A DNA stretch of 64,000 bases, taken from the NCBI RefSeq assembly GCF_005925325.1, contig NZ_SRMP01000001.1:496001-560000 (forward strand), given 5' to 3'. The translations under genes and the position numbers were made by a program. The number at the start of each line of letters is the position of its first letter. The stretch's first letter is position 1. A model generated the notes under the pieces. That model was not told the DNA's origin. It saw only the letters and a list, made by a program, of their open reading frames with translations, and did no database searches. This DNA comes from Pedobacter helvus. GTDB taxonomy: Bacteria; Bacteroidota; Bacteroidia; Sphingobacteriales; Sphingobacteriaceae. Shown piece by piece: positions 17,004 through 25,765 of this stretch.

Positions 17004-18512
17004 ATGAAACACATTAGCATCCTGTTAATATATATATGCATCCTAATAAGTTCTTGTACAAAAAAGAACGAAATTATCATAGGCACTGTAGAACTGAGCA
17101 ATTCAAAACTATTGCTTACCCAAGCAGCGGATAGCTTAGATGTGCCGTGGGATTTACAATATGATAAAACGAACAATTACATTATCTTCTCGGAAATTAA
17201 GGGAAACATCAAGAAACTAGATCTTAATGATAACAGTGTGCAACTCATAACAGCCATACCGAGTGTTTTCCAACAGCGAACTACTGGCTTATTAGGCATG
17301 GCCCTATATCAGCCACTGCAAAGCGAACATTATCTATTTGTATCTTACACTACAAAAACCGACGATAAAATTTATTCTAATTTATATAGATACATATATA
17401 AAGATGGAACGGTTAAAAATCCAAAATTACTTTTACAAATACCTGGGAATACCGGCCACAACGGCTCGAGAATAATTATTGGAACCGACAAAAAAATTTA
17501 CTGGGCAACCGGCGATGCAGCCATAGATGCCAACGCTCAAGATATTACCAAATTAAATGGCAAAATCCTTAGGATAAATTTAGATGGAAGTATACCAAAA
17601 GACAACCCAACACCTAACAGCTATGTTTATGCTTGGGGATTTCGCAATATGCAGGGACTTACCCAAGGAGAAAACAGTATCATTTACACTTCGGAACACG
17701 GAGACGCTGTAGAAGATGAGGTAAATCTAATCCAGCCGCTACATAATTATGGTTGGCCTTTAATTGAAGGTAAAAATCCTCCAAAAAAAGAAACCGACAG
17801 CACAAAAGCAATTGTATTTACGCAACCACTTCAATCGTGGACACCCGTAATCGCTCCCGCTGGAATTTCCTATTATGGCAGTACAAAGATACCTGAGTGG
17901 AGAAAAAGTCTTCTTTTAACTACGCTTAAAAGCCAATCTCTTCGCGTCTTAAAACTTTCAGAAGACGGAAAAGCAATTATTGACGAATATACTTTATTTA
18001 AGGATCAATTAGGGAGGTTGCGTTCGGTGCTTACTTTACCGAATGGCGATATCTATTTCTGTACCAGCAACCGGGATTGGAACCCGCAGAAAGGCTTTCC
18101 AAAACCAGAGGACGACAGAATTTACAAATTGAGCCTAAATGAAAAAGCCATAGGAAAAATATTCACCTCAATAAAAACTACATCTGCTCCTGTTGTTGCT
18201 GAGCTGTCTGGCAAGAATTTATACGAAGCTTATTGCGCCTCCTGCCACAAATCAGACGGAAAAGGAATTATGGGAACGTTTCCTTCTTTAGAAAAATCGA
18301 CTACAGTAAATGGCGACATAAAAACATTATCACAAATCATATTGAAAGGATTGAAGAACCAAACCATAGATGGCGTAAAATACGACGCTCAAATGCCAGC
18401 CTTCAACTTTTTAAAAGACGAAGAAGCAACGGCAATCATCAATTATATCAGAAGCAATTTTAAGAACCAAGCTTCGACCATAAATATCAACCAATTCAAA
18501 CAAACTAAATAA
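17004..18512 (+). CDS. PQQ-dependent aldose dehydrogenase-like lipoprotein fused to cytochrome c
   Basis: 502 residues. Lipobox ISSC at 15-18 predicts a membrane-anchored lipoprotein. Residues about 35-380 form a soluble-aldose-dehydrogenase beta-propeller: LDVPWDLQYD, NTGHNGSRIIIG with its histidine, WGFRNMQGL and YTSEHGD are typical of the GSDH/Asd family. The C-terminal about 400-490 is a class I cytochrome c domain with CASCH (C411, C414, H415) and a distal methionine candidate in AQMPAF. It would oxidise a sugar at C1 in the periplasm and pass electrons to the respiratory chain. First gene of a plus-strand operon; the Nramp-like gene starts 3 bp later. Whether PQQ is available is not shown in this window. 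Confidence 0.88.
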   Translation: MKHISILLIYICILISSCTKKNEIIIGTVELSNSKLLLTQAADSLDVPWDLQYDKTNNYIIFSEIKGNIKKLDLNDNSVQLITAIPSVFQQRTTGLLGMALYQPLQSEHYLFVSYTTKTDDKIYSNLYRYIYKDGTVKNPKLLLQIPGNTGHNGSRIIIGTDKKIYWATGDAAIDANAQDITKLNGKILRINLDGSIPKDNPTPNSYVYAWGFRNMQGLTQGENSIIYTSEHGDAVEDEVNLIQPLHNYGWPLIEGKNPPKKETDSTKAIVFTQPLQSWTPVIAPAGISYYGSTKIPEWRKSLLLTTLKSQSLRVLKLSEDGKAIIDEYTLFKDQLGRLRSVLTLPNGDIYFCTSNRDWNPQKGFPKPEDDRIYKLSLNEKAIGKIFTSIKTTSAPVVAELSGKNLYEAYCASCHKSDGKGIMGTFPSLEKSTTVNGDIKTLSQIILKGLKNQTIDGVKYDAQMPAFNFLKDEEATAIINYIRSNFKNQASTININQFKQTK

Positions 18513-18515
18513 ACC

Positions 18516-19745
18516 ATGGAAACCACTGCCAAGAGCAACAACAGCTTTTTAAGAAAAACCCTTTCCATTCTTGGACCAGGCATCATTACTGCCTCGTTAA
18601 TTTTTGGCCCAAGTAAAATGACTATCACCTCTAAAATGGGGGCTGATTACGGCTTTAGTTTACTCTGGGTAATCGTAGTAGCCATCTTTTTCATGATGAT
18701 CTATTCAAAAATGTCGGCCAGAATTGGATTGGCTTCTGATGATACGATCCTGACATTAATTAGAAAGAAATATGGTAAAATAACCTCTGTGATTATCGGT
18801 TTCGGCATTTTTCTAGTTGCTGTCTCCTTTCAATCTGGAAATTCAACAGGCGTATCCTTATCCGCATCTGAAGCTACGGGTACTAATCCTAAAATTTGGA
18901 TTGTAGTATTCAATCTGATAGGTATTTCACTTTTATTCTTCAGATCATTTTACAACATCTTTGAGAAGCTGATGATTGCGTTGATCATCCTAAAGCTGTT
19001 TTCTTTCCTTACTACAGCCATTATGGTTCCTCCGCCGTTTGAAGCATTTGTGAAAGGCTTTATCCCAAGCATTCCAGATGGTTCAATTGGACTAGTTATT
19101 GCCTTTACTGCTTCCTGCTTTTCTATTGTAGGTGCCCTTTATCAAGCTTACTTGGTACAAAACAGTAAGAAATTATCAGGTGGACATAGCGCAAAAGAGA
19201 CTTTAAAAGGCAGTCAAACAGGCACGTTACTCCTAGGCGTAATGAGCATGGCGGTATTGGTATGTGCTGCCAATACCTTATATCCACAGCATATCCAGGT
19301 AAGCTCTGCAGCCGAAATGGGAAAAGCTCTAGAACCATTGCTTGGCCCAAGCGCTAAAGCTATCTTTTTCATCGGTTTATTCGGAGCTTCCTTTTCTTCA
19401 TTAATTGGAAATGCTGTTTTGGGTGGATCTTTACTCGGTGATACGTTCAAATACGGAAATGACCTCAACCATAAAATGGTGAAGCTCTTCATTTCGCTGG
19501 TAATGATTTTTGGGGCTATCATTGCACTATGCTATGGAAAAGCACCTTTAGAATTGATTGTGTTGGCACAAAGCATTACCATTTTCCTTGTCCCCTTTAT
19601 AGCCATAGTAATGTTCATGCTCGCTAACGACAAAGAAATCATGAAAGAACACGTAAACAAACCTATAACCAAAGTTTGGGGTGCATTAGGCCTACTCCTA
19701 CTGATTGGCTTGGCTATCAGCAACCTGATCACCCTACTAAAATAA
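18516..19745 (+). CDS. Non-canonical Nramp-family transporter
   Basis: 409 residues with about 11 transmembrane helices in the LeuT-like Nramp fold; the opening LGPGIITASLIFGPSKM matches Nramp TM1. The metal-binding DPGN motif is replaced by GPSK (31-34), and the TM6 MPH motif is absent (SIVGALYQAYL at 203-213). Classical manganese/iron ligands are therefore missing. It sits in a sugar-acid operon, 3 bp after the dehydrogenase gene and 7 bp before the epimerase-like gene. It may carry another ion or an organic catabolite. Membership of the superfamily is clear; calling it a manganese transporter would be wrong. Confidence 0.85.
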   Translation: METTAKSNNSFLRKTLSILGPGIITASLIFGPSKMTITSKMGADYGFSLLWVIVVAIFFMMIYSKMSARIGLASDDTILTLIRKKYGKITSVIIGFGIFLVAVSFQSGNSTGVSLSASEATGTNPKIWIVVFNLIGISLLFFRSFYNIFEKLMIALIILKLFSFLTTAIMVPPPFEAFVKGFIPSIPDGSIGLVIAFTASCFSIVGALYQAYLVQNSKKLSGGHSAKETLKGSQTGTLLLGVMSMAVLVCAANTLYPQHIQVSSAAEMGKALEPLLGPSAKAIFFIGLFGASFSSLIGNAVLGGSLLGDTFKYGNDLNHKMVKLFISLVMIFGAIIALCYGKAPLELIVLAQSITIFLVPFIAIVMFMLANDKEIMKEHVNKPITKVWGALGLLLLIGLAISNLITLLK

Positions 19746-19752
19746 TCAACAC

Positions 19753-20772
19753 ATGAAACTGAATTTAAAAGAATTTGAAGCGCAACTTTTAGCACCATCG
19801 CAAGCGCTAATTGACGACATTAAAAAAATAGATGGCGACATCATGTTTCTGGGAATTGGCGGAAAGATGGGACCAAGCATGGCCGTACTTACCGTAAGGG
19901 CATTGAAAGCTGCAGGAATAGCGAAGAAAGTAATTGGTGTATCGAGATTTTCATCAGGTGGATTAAGAGAAGAATTAGAAAATGAAGGAATTGAAACCAT
20001 CGCTTGTGATTTACTGAATGAAGATGAGTTAAAACAACTTCCACAAGTACCAAATATCATTTATTTGGCTGGACATAAATTTGGAACTACCGGCAATGAA
20101 GATTTTACTTGGGCAATGAACGCCTACCTTCCTGGCTTAGTTTCATCACATTTCAAGAACTCTAAAATCGTTGCTTTTTCATCCGGAAACGTCCTACCAT
20201 TTGTACCTATAAGAGAAGGAGGTGTATCAGAGGAACAGTCTCCTGAACCGATAGGCGAATATGCACAATCGTGTTTAGGACGAGAGAGAATTTTCGAATA
20301 TTTCTCTAAAAAGAACAAAACCCCAATGTTGATTTACAGATTGAATTACGCTGTCGATTTTAGGTATGGTGTATTGATTGAAATTGCCAAATCTGTAAAC
20401 GCCGGTAGACCTGTAGATCTTACTACACAAAACGTGAACGTAATTTGGCAGGGCGATGCCAATGAAATAGCTATTAGATCTTTGTTACATTGCAGCTCGC
20501 CTGCCAAGATGTTAAACGTTACCGGTCCCGAAATTCTATCTACCAAATGGATAGCAGAACAGTTTGGCTTGTTATTAAATAAAACGCCTCAATTTACTGG
20601 ATCGGGAGCTGATACTGCTTTGTTAAATAATGCGTCGGAATGTCACAGATTATTCGGCTATCCAAAAACTACAATTAGAGAAGCCATTGAACATACTGCC
20701 AACTGGATTTTAAATGGCGGAGAACTTTGGAATAAAGACACTCATTTTCAAGAGAGAGGAGGAAAATTTTAA
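19753..20772 (+). CDS. Atypical extended-SDR (NAD-dependent epimerase/dehydratase-like)
   Basis: 339 residues with a Rossmann start FLGIGGKMG (32-40), a YLAGHKFG segment (104-111), an AFSSGNVLPF strand where epimerases place the active serine, and an extended C-terminal substrate domain (NVIWQGDANEIAIRSL). The active-site YxxxK reads YAQSC (170-174), so the lysine is a cysteine. Either catalysis differs or the protein binds cofactor without classical chemistry. The stop overlaps the start of the next gene by one base (TAATG), so translation is probably coupled to the DHDPS-family lyase. Role inferred: redox or epimerisation step on the glycan-derived sugar acid. Confidence 0.8.
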   Translation: MKLNLKEFEAQLLAPSQALIDDIKKIDGDIMFLGIGGKMGPSMAVLTVRALKAAGIAKKVIGVSRFSSGGLREELENEGIETIACDLLNEDELKQLPQVPNIIYLAGHKFGTTGNEDFTWAMNAYLPGLVSSHFKNSKIVAFSSGNVLPFVPIREGGVSEEQSPEPIGEYAQSCLGRERIFEYFSKKNKTPMLIYRLNYAVDFRYGVLIEIAKSVNAGRPVDLTTQNVNVIWQGDANEIAIRSLLHCSSPAKMLNVTGPEILSTKWIAEQFGLLLNKTPQFTGSGADTALLNNASECHRLFGYPKTTIREAIEHTANWILNGGELWNKDTHFQERGGKF

Positions 20773-21851
20773 TGAACAAGCTACCACAAGAACTGAAAGC
20801 ACATTTAATGCAGGGAACGGTAATACCAGCGCATCCATTAGCCTTAAATGAAGACCGTACATTAGACGAACAACATCAACGTCTATTGACTCAATACTAT
20901 ATGAGCTCTGGTGCTGGCGGCATCGCTATTGCTGTACACTCTACCCAATTCGAGATTAGAGATCCAGAAGTCAATCTGTTTGAAAAAGTAATTGAACTGG
21001 CCAGCGAAGAAATTACGAAAGCAAAATTAGACAGACCATTTCTTAAAGTTTGTGGCATTTGCGGCCCAACAGAACAAGCAGTTAACGAAGCCAAATTGGC
21101 TGTTAAACACGGTTACCACATGGGCTTATTGAGCATGGGCGGATTACAAGACTGGACGGAAGAAGAAATCCTAGAAAGGGTACGCAAGGTTGCGCAGGTC
21201 ATTCCAGTTTTTGGTTTTTACCTGCAGCCATCAGTAGGTGGCAGAATTTTCTCTTACGATTTTTGGTCGAAGTTTGTGGACATTGAAAATGTAGAGGCAA
21301 TCAAATGCGCTTCTTTCAACAGATACCAAACCTTGGATGTAATGCGTGCCTTGGCCAACTCGAGCAGAAGATATGAAGTGGCCATGTACACTGGCAACGA
21401 TGACAACATCGTGAATGACTTGTTAACTACCTATCGTTTTCCAACGGCAGATGGACCAGCCGAAATCAATTTCAGAGGCGGGCTCTTAGGTCATTGGGCG
21501 GTTTGGACCAAGAAAGCAGTAGAACTGTTAGAGAAAATTAAACAGCATAAACTGGCACCAAATGCGGTAGCTGCCGATGAATTGTTGAGCCACAACGTTG
21601 CGGTAACTGATAGCAATGCAGCTCTATTTGATCCTTCCCATGATTTTCATGGCTGTATCTCTGGTATCCACGAAGTATTGCGCAGACAGGGATTGCTCAA
21701 AGGAATTTGGTGTATCAGTCCTAAAGAAACGCTTTCGCCTGGGCAAAGCGAAGAAATTGACCGTATTTATCGAGACTATCCACAACTAAATGATGACGAA
21801 TTTGTAAAAACGTTCTTAAAAGAAAAATCTAACCAAAACCTGATTTGCTAG
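20772..21851 (+). CDS. Dihydrodipicolinate synthase-family aldolase/lyase
   Basis: 359 residues, longer than typical DapA (about 290). The TIM barrel shows the Schiff-base lysine K178 in VEAIKCASF and a tyrosine in FGFYLQPSVGG (Y150) at the place of the DHDPS catalytic tyrosine. About 60 extra residues at the C-terminus are unassigned. Family members cleave or condense pyruvate-type substrates, for instance 2-keto-3-deoxy sugar acids. Given the dehydratase at 3419-4597 and the lactonase, retro-aldol cleavage of a keto-deoxy acid to pyruvate plus an aldehyde is the likely job, although these enzymes are encoded on opposite strands of the same PUL. It is not lysine-biosynthetic DapA by context. 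Confidence 0.87.
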   Translation: MNKLPQELKAHLMQGTVIPAHPLALNEDRTLDEQHQRLLTQYYMSSGAGGIAIAVHSTQFEIRDPEVNLFEKVIELASEEITKAKLDRPFLKVCGICGPTEQAVNEAKLAVKHGYHMGLLSMGGLQDWTEEEILERVRKVAQVIPVFGFYLQPSVGGRIFSYDFWSKFVDIENVEAIKCASFNRYQTLDVMRALANSSRRYEVAMYTGNDDNIVNDLLTTYRFPTADGPAEINFRGGLLGHWAVWTKKAVELLEKIKQHKLAPNAVAADELLSHNVAVTDSNAALFDPSHDFHGCISGIHEVLRRQGLLKGIWCISPKETLSPGQSEEIDRIYRDYPQLNDDEFVKTFLKEKSNQNLIC

Positions 21852-21878
21852 CAAACACACAACCTAAACACTAACAAA

Positions 21879-23267
21879 ATGAACAGAAGAAATCTTTTAA
21901 AAACTTTAACGCTAAGCTTAGGAGCTACAGTGATAACCTCAGATCTTTTAGCGAAGGTCGATAAAAATACCTATCGCTATAAAATCAAGGACAACCCGCT
22001 ACATAAACCTATCAAAAAAGCAGTAACAGCCATTACTTTAGGTGCTGGAAACAGGGGGATGGTTTATGGAACTTATGCAGAAATCACCCCTGGTGACCTG
22101 AAGATTGTTGGCGTAGCTGAACCTATTGCTTTTAGGAATGATCGATATGCAAAAATCCATTCAATTCCACAAGAAAATAGGTTTAACACTTGGGAAGATG
22201 TGTTTAAAAGACCCAAGTTTGCGGATGCCATCATCATTTCTACACCAGACAATCTACACTACGGCCCTTGTATGAAAGCCTTGGCCATGGGTTACGATAT
22301 CCTTTTAGAAAAGCCTATTGCACCAACAGAAAAAGAATGTAGAGATATTTTAGCGCTTGCAAAGAAAAACAACAGAATTGTAGCCGTTTGCCATGTGTTG
22401 AGATACGCTCCATACTTTATCAAAATGAAAGAATTGATAGAAAAAGGCGCTATTGGAGAAGTAATAAGCGTTCAGCATTTCGAACCAATCGAACATATTC
22501 ACATGTCGCACTCTTACGTTCGCGGAAACTGGCATAACTCAAAAGAAACCACCCCTATTATTTTGGCAAAATCTTGTCACGATTTAGACATCATTAAATG
22601 GGTAATCAATAAACCAAGCAAAAAAATAGTTGCCATGGGCGATTTGAAATGGTTCCGTAAAGAAAATGCGCCTGCAAACAGTAGTGATAGATGTGTGACT
22701 TGCGCTGTAGAACGCGATTGTGCCTATTCTGCGGTTAAAGAATATGCGGATAGACAAACCCACTTTTTATCTGTTTTAGACGTCCCAGACAATATTCCAA
22801 ATCGTAGAGATTATATCCTCGAAAAACTGAAAACCAGCAATTATGGCCGTTGTGTTTACCGTATGGATAATGACCAGCCAGATCATTATGTAACAAGCAT
22901 ACAGTTTGGAGATAGTGTTACGGCAAGCTTCTCTATGGAGGCATTTACTTCTTACCATGGTCGACGTACGAGAATAATGGGCTCTATGGGGGATTTAGTT
23001 GGAGACATGAAAGAATTGGTACACAACGATTTCAGAACAAGGAAAGAAACTAAGTTTATACCAGAAGCGCAAGATGTAAAAGGTTACGAAGATCACGGCC
23101 ATGGCGGTGGTGACTGGCTATTAACCAGGGATTTTGTAAATGCAGTAAGCCAACAAAATCCTAAGCTTTTGACATCTACGATAGACGATTCCATCGAAAG
23201 TCACTTGATGGGCTTTATGGCAGAGGAGAGCCGCAAGAAAGGCAAAATCATGGATATTAAAGTTTAA
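21879..23267 (+). CDS. Gfo/Idh/MocA-family oxidoreductase, Tat-exported
   Basis: 462 residues. The N-terminus MNRRNLLKTLTLSLGATV is a twin-arginine signal, so it should be exported folded to the periplasm. Rossmann motif TLGAGNRG (53-60), the EKP motif (144-146, K145) and a CHDLD segment (233-237) identify the Gfo/Idh fold. Cysteines in RCVTCAVERDC may bind a metal or form a disulfide; similar clusters occur in secreted relatives. It would use tightly bound NAD(P) for oxidation or glycosidic cleavage of sugars. It closes the plus-strand operon and is followed by a strong terminator. Confidence 0.9.
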   Translation: MNRRNLLKTLTLSLGATVITSDLLAKVDKNTYRYKIKDNPLHKPIKKAVTAITLGAGNRGMVYGTYAEITPGDLKIVGVAEPIAFRNDRYAKIHSIPQENRFNTWEDVFKRPKFADAIIISTPDNLHYGPCMKALAMGYDILLEKPIAPTEKECRDILALAKKNNRIVAVCHVLRYAPYFIKMKELIEKGAIGEVISVQHFEPIEHIHMSHSYVRGNWHNSKETTPIILAKSCHDLDIIKWVINKPSKKIVAMGDLKWFRKENAPANSSDRCVTCAVERDCAYSAVKEYADRQTHFLSVLDVPDNIPNRRDYILEKLKTSNYGRCVYRMDNDQPDHYVTSIQFGDSVTASFSMEAFTSYHGRRTRIMGSMGDLVGDMKELVHNDFRTRKETKFIPEAQDVKGYEDHGHGGGDWLLTRDFVNAVSQQNPKLLTSTIDDSIESHLMGFMAEESRKKGKIMDIKV

Positions 23268-23268
23268 T

Positions 23269-23313
23269 AAAAACAAAAGAGGATGATTATTACGATCATC
23301 CTCTTTTGTTTTT
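23269..23313. terminator. Strong bidirectional terminator
   Basis: A perfect 19-bp inverted repeat (AAAAACAAAAGAGGATGAT and its complement) with a 7-base loop, A-rich on one side and T-rich on the other. It ends the PUL plus-strand operon and the convergent DUF1266 operon. Confidence 0.92.
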
Positions 23314-23331
23314 ATCGTATTACGTTGCAAT

Positions 23332-24063
23332 TTACTTAAAGGAATACCTTTTGAAAACATCAATATCTTCTGTTTTACCAAAGGTTGGATTTTGACTATG
23401 CAAAACCTGTCTTGCATCCACACAAATATCATCCAAATCAAAGCCTTGAATTGTTCTTCCCAACAAGAACGAAACCGTGTAATCAGTCCAATCTCTACCC
23501 TGCTCACCAGCAATTGAAGCCGCTCTTTCCATATAATTCCAAACTTCGGCTTCTGTTAAATAGCCGCACCAAAAACACCATTTAGCTAAAGAAACAGCTC
23601 GACAAATATCCCAACCGTAAGCAGAGGTAGTTTGTTCAACTACAGAAAGTTCAATACCTAGCTCCTTTGCAATTTTCTTTTGAATTTTAATAACGTCCGG
23701 AGATGGTTGGTTTAAAAGCGGTTGAAAATCCCTGGTTCTTCTAAGCGCCAATAAATTATCTAAAGTTTCTCTCGCATCTTGTGGGCTAGAAATTTCCCAC
23801 TGGTTTTTTAATCCGGAGGTATACTGATCAATTCCTTGCTCTGGTGCAAAGCCCAAAATCTTTTCCATGCGATGATAGAATAAAATTGCCCCAAAAGTTA
23901 GCAAACGCTTTTGCTGCTCTGTTAGTGGCTCTCCAGAATGATTGCGGTTAAAATCTTCCAATTGTTTTTGCTTCCTCTTCTTCATCATGTTCCGCAAAAC
24001 AATCATGTAAATGATAAATAGAACCGCAACGCCGCCGATGATAAAATAGATGTTTGTGTTCAT
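23332..24063 (-). CDS. DUF1266 domain protein with N-terminal membrane anchor
   Basis: About 243 residues; ATGs at 24069 and 24063 are both possible. One transmembrane helix (about 5-25, IYFIIGGVAVLFIIYMIV) is followed by a basic stretch and a cytoplasmic domain. The DUF1266 signature is clear: AYGWDICRAVSLAKWCFWCG, then YLTEAEVW and SFLLGR. The biochemical role of DUF1266 is unknown to me. It is the last gene of the minus-strand ankyrin operon, 73 bp after the upstream membrane-protein gene. I infer a partner of the other envelope and ankyrin proteins. Confidence 0.85.
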   Translation of the reverse strand: MNTNIYFIIGGVAVLFIIYMIVLRNMMKKRKQKQLEDFNRNHSGEPLTEQQKRLLTFGAILFYHRMEKILGFAPEQGIDQYTSGLKNQWEISSPQDARETLDNLLALRRTRDFQPLLNQPSPDVIKIQKKIAKELGIELSVVEQTTSAYGWDICRAVSLAKWCFWCGYLTEAEVWNYMERAASIAGEQGRDWTDYTVSFLLGRTIQGFDLDDICVDARQVLHSQNPTFGKTEDIDVFKRYSFK

Positions 24064-24142
24064 AATCAAACTGTTAATGTTTTAATAGTTTTAAGTGTGA
24101 ATTTGATTTTATTGTTTTATTAATGATTTCTTTAAATGAAAA

Positions 24143-24829
24143 TTAATTTGTTCTGTATGGTTCAAAAAATTTCAAAAATGGCTTTGCGAATAGGTAGTTC
24201 ACTTTTGCCATATCGCTGATGTCATGATTTTTTGCAGTTGGATGCGCATAAATTTTATCATAGAAGAAAAACCTATACTGCGTATCGCCACTTTCAAAAC
24301 TAAAACGCTCAGTCTCGCCTACATAAGCATTATTTTTAAGCATATCTTCCGAAGTAACTTCACCCACTCTTAGGTTAGTCATTCTGTTTCTTTCGAAAGA
24401 CAAATGCTCTTTACACTGCCCTTTCTCTGAGTAATGCAAGTAATGTAAATGGTTATTAGTTAAGACCAGATAGTAGTACTCTCTGTTATCCACTTCTTTA
24501 ACGCCTACACCAGTTAATCTACCAAGTGCTTTACCCGCCATATTTACCGCTTGTTGACGCAAAAAATCTTTCGTTTCTCGCTTTTCTTGGCAAGAAATAA
24601 CGGCAATGATACCTTTATCATTAATTTGAAATGCGATAGGCTTGATATGCTCATTTTCTTCGACAAATTGCTGCTTTACCTGGGCTTCTTTACCAATAAT
24701 TTGTTGGGCAAAATCAGCTGAGGCATTTTTGATTTTCGCTTCGTAGCTTGCATTCATCTTTGGCACAATTACAAAACTGTAGATCATGAAAAGAGCAATA
24801 ACTACTACAGGTATAACTATAATCCACAT
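24143..24829 (-). CDS. Membrane-anchored hypothetical protein
   Basis: 228 residues with one N-terminal transmembrane helix (MWIIVIPVVVIALFMIYSFVI) and a soluble remainder. The middle part (YYYLVLTNNHLHYLHYSEKGQCKEHLSFERNRM as a beta-rich segment, split across residues about 120-152) resembles a small PH-like beta-barrel, but I cannot assign a family. Encoded 16 bp after the small membrane protein gene, within the ankyrin/DUF1266 operon. Function unknown. Confidence 0.75.
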   Translation of the reverse strand: MWIIVIPVVVIALFMIYSFVIVPKMNASYEAKIKNASADFAQQIIGKEAQVKQQFVEENEHIKPIAFQINDKGIIAVISCQEKRETKDFLRQQAVNMAGKALGRLTGVGVKEVDNREYYYLVLTNNHLHYLHYSEKGQCKEHLSFERNRMTNLRVGEVTSEDMLKNNAYVGETERFSFESGDTQYRFFFYDKIYAHPTAKNHDISDMAKVNYLFAKPFLKFFEPYRTN

Positions 24830-24845
24830 TACTTTTTATTAAAAT

Positions 24846-25073
24846 TTACAAATGTTTAGTTACGGTTCTACCGTCTTCTTGTGTAGCAATTTTTGGTTTT
24901 ATCTGTCTTGAAATTATCCGCAAAACGATTGCTGCAGCAATGCCTAAACATTCTAATTTACTATGAATTAAAAATCCACTTCCATAATCAGAAACCTTTA
25001 ACGACAATAAAAAAACAGCATAAAAAGCTAACAGATAACTGAGATAACACATTATAACAGACAAAATACGCAT
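24846..25073 (-). CDS. Small membrane protein
   Basis: 75 residues with two predicted transmembrane helices (about 5-25 and 40-55) and a basic, polar C-terminus (RQIKPKIATQEDGRT). No recognised family. It is spaced 23 bp after the lipoprotein gene and 16 bp before the next gene, on the same strand, which supports it as a real operon member. Confidence 0.6.
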   Translation of the reverse strand: MRILSVIMCYLSYLLAFYAVFLLSLKVSDYGSGFLIHSKLECLGIAAAIVLRIISRQIKPKIATQEDGRTVTKHL

Positions 25074-25096
25074 GGCAAAGAAGACGATAGCTATAG

Positions 25097-25696
25097 TTAA
25101 TTTTCTACGGCAGTTATCTTTCCCCCTTCAGGCAAAGTAAATTTAAACTCGTAATAGTTTGTACTTACCATTCTACCATTTTGCGATTTACCTTCGCCTT
25201 TTTTCGTTGCATTGATTTTAAAGTATTGTTTTGCTTTCCCATCTTTATCGAAAGAAAATACATACTCGTTCAGCGCATAGTTTTCATAGCCTTCGGGAAT
25301 AAGACCAACGGCTTCACCAACGTTGTTAGGAATGGGCTCTAAATTGAAATCTTTAATGGCGATTGTTTTGGTCTTTTCCATCTGCGCTTTCATATTGTTT
25401 TTCGAAGCAAAAGTTTCCTTTGGCTCGCCCAAACCTTTATCTGCATCATAAACCTGCTCCATCTGCTTGTCGCCTTCCCAATACACCACTGTAACCTCGC
25501 CCAAATCACCGTACAACTCATCTTTAGCTTTTATCTGTAATTCTTGAACCTGTTTCTCAGGATCGAAATGTTTAAGAACAACATCTTTTACTGCTTTACC
25601 TCCACCTTCATTTTGAGGATAAATGGTTCCCGAGCCACAAGAAGACAGCATCAATAACATCGCTACTGCTCCGCTTAATAAACTTACTTTTTTCAT
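25097..25696 (-). CDS. Hypothetical lipoprotein
   Basis: 199 residues. MKKVSLLSGAVAMLLMLSSC ends in a lipobox (Cys20, followed by GSG). The mature part is mixed alpha/beta with two similar halves, each ending in a beta segment about electron-neutral polar residues (VTVVYWEGDKQME; YYEFKFTLPEGGKI). No domain recognised. It lies between the ankyrin-354 gene (69 bp) and the small membrane-protein gene, so it is the probable outer- or inner-membrane component of this operon. Confidence 0.75.
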   Translation of the reverse strand: MKKVSLLSGAVAMLLMLSSCGSGTIYPQNEGGGKAVKDVVLKHFDPEKQVQELQIKAKDELYGDLGEVTVVYWEGDKQMEQVYDADKGLGEPKETFASKNNMKAQMEKTKTIAIKDFNLEPIPNNVGEAVGLIPEGYENYALNEYVFSFDKDGKAKQYFKINATKKGEGKSQNGRMVSTNYYEFKFTLPEGGKITAVEN

Positions 25697-25765
25697 TTTC
25701 GTAGATTTTGATTTATGATTTGATTAGTTACATTTCAGTTTTTTGATGGATAAGGAGCCCGTGAG

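Noticed and set aside
18516..19745. Nramp protein as MntH manganese importer
   Set aside because: DPGN and MPH metal motifs are absent.
20772..21851. DHDPS-family gene as lysine-biosynthetic dapA
   Set aside because: It is longer than DapA and embedded in the PUL operon by a translational overlap.
24846..25073. Type I toxin or phage holin reading of the small membrane protein
   Set aside because: Two helices alone are not enough, and it is spaced as an ordinary operon member with no antisense RNA or lysis genes.
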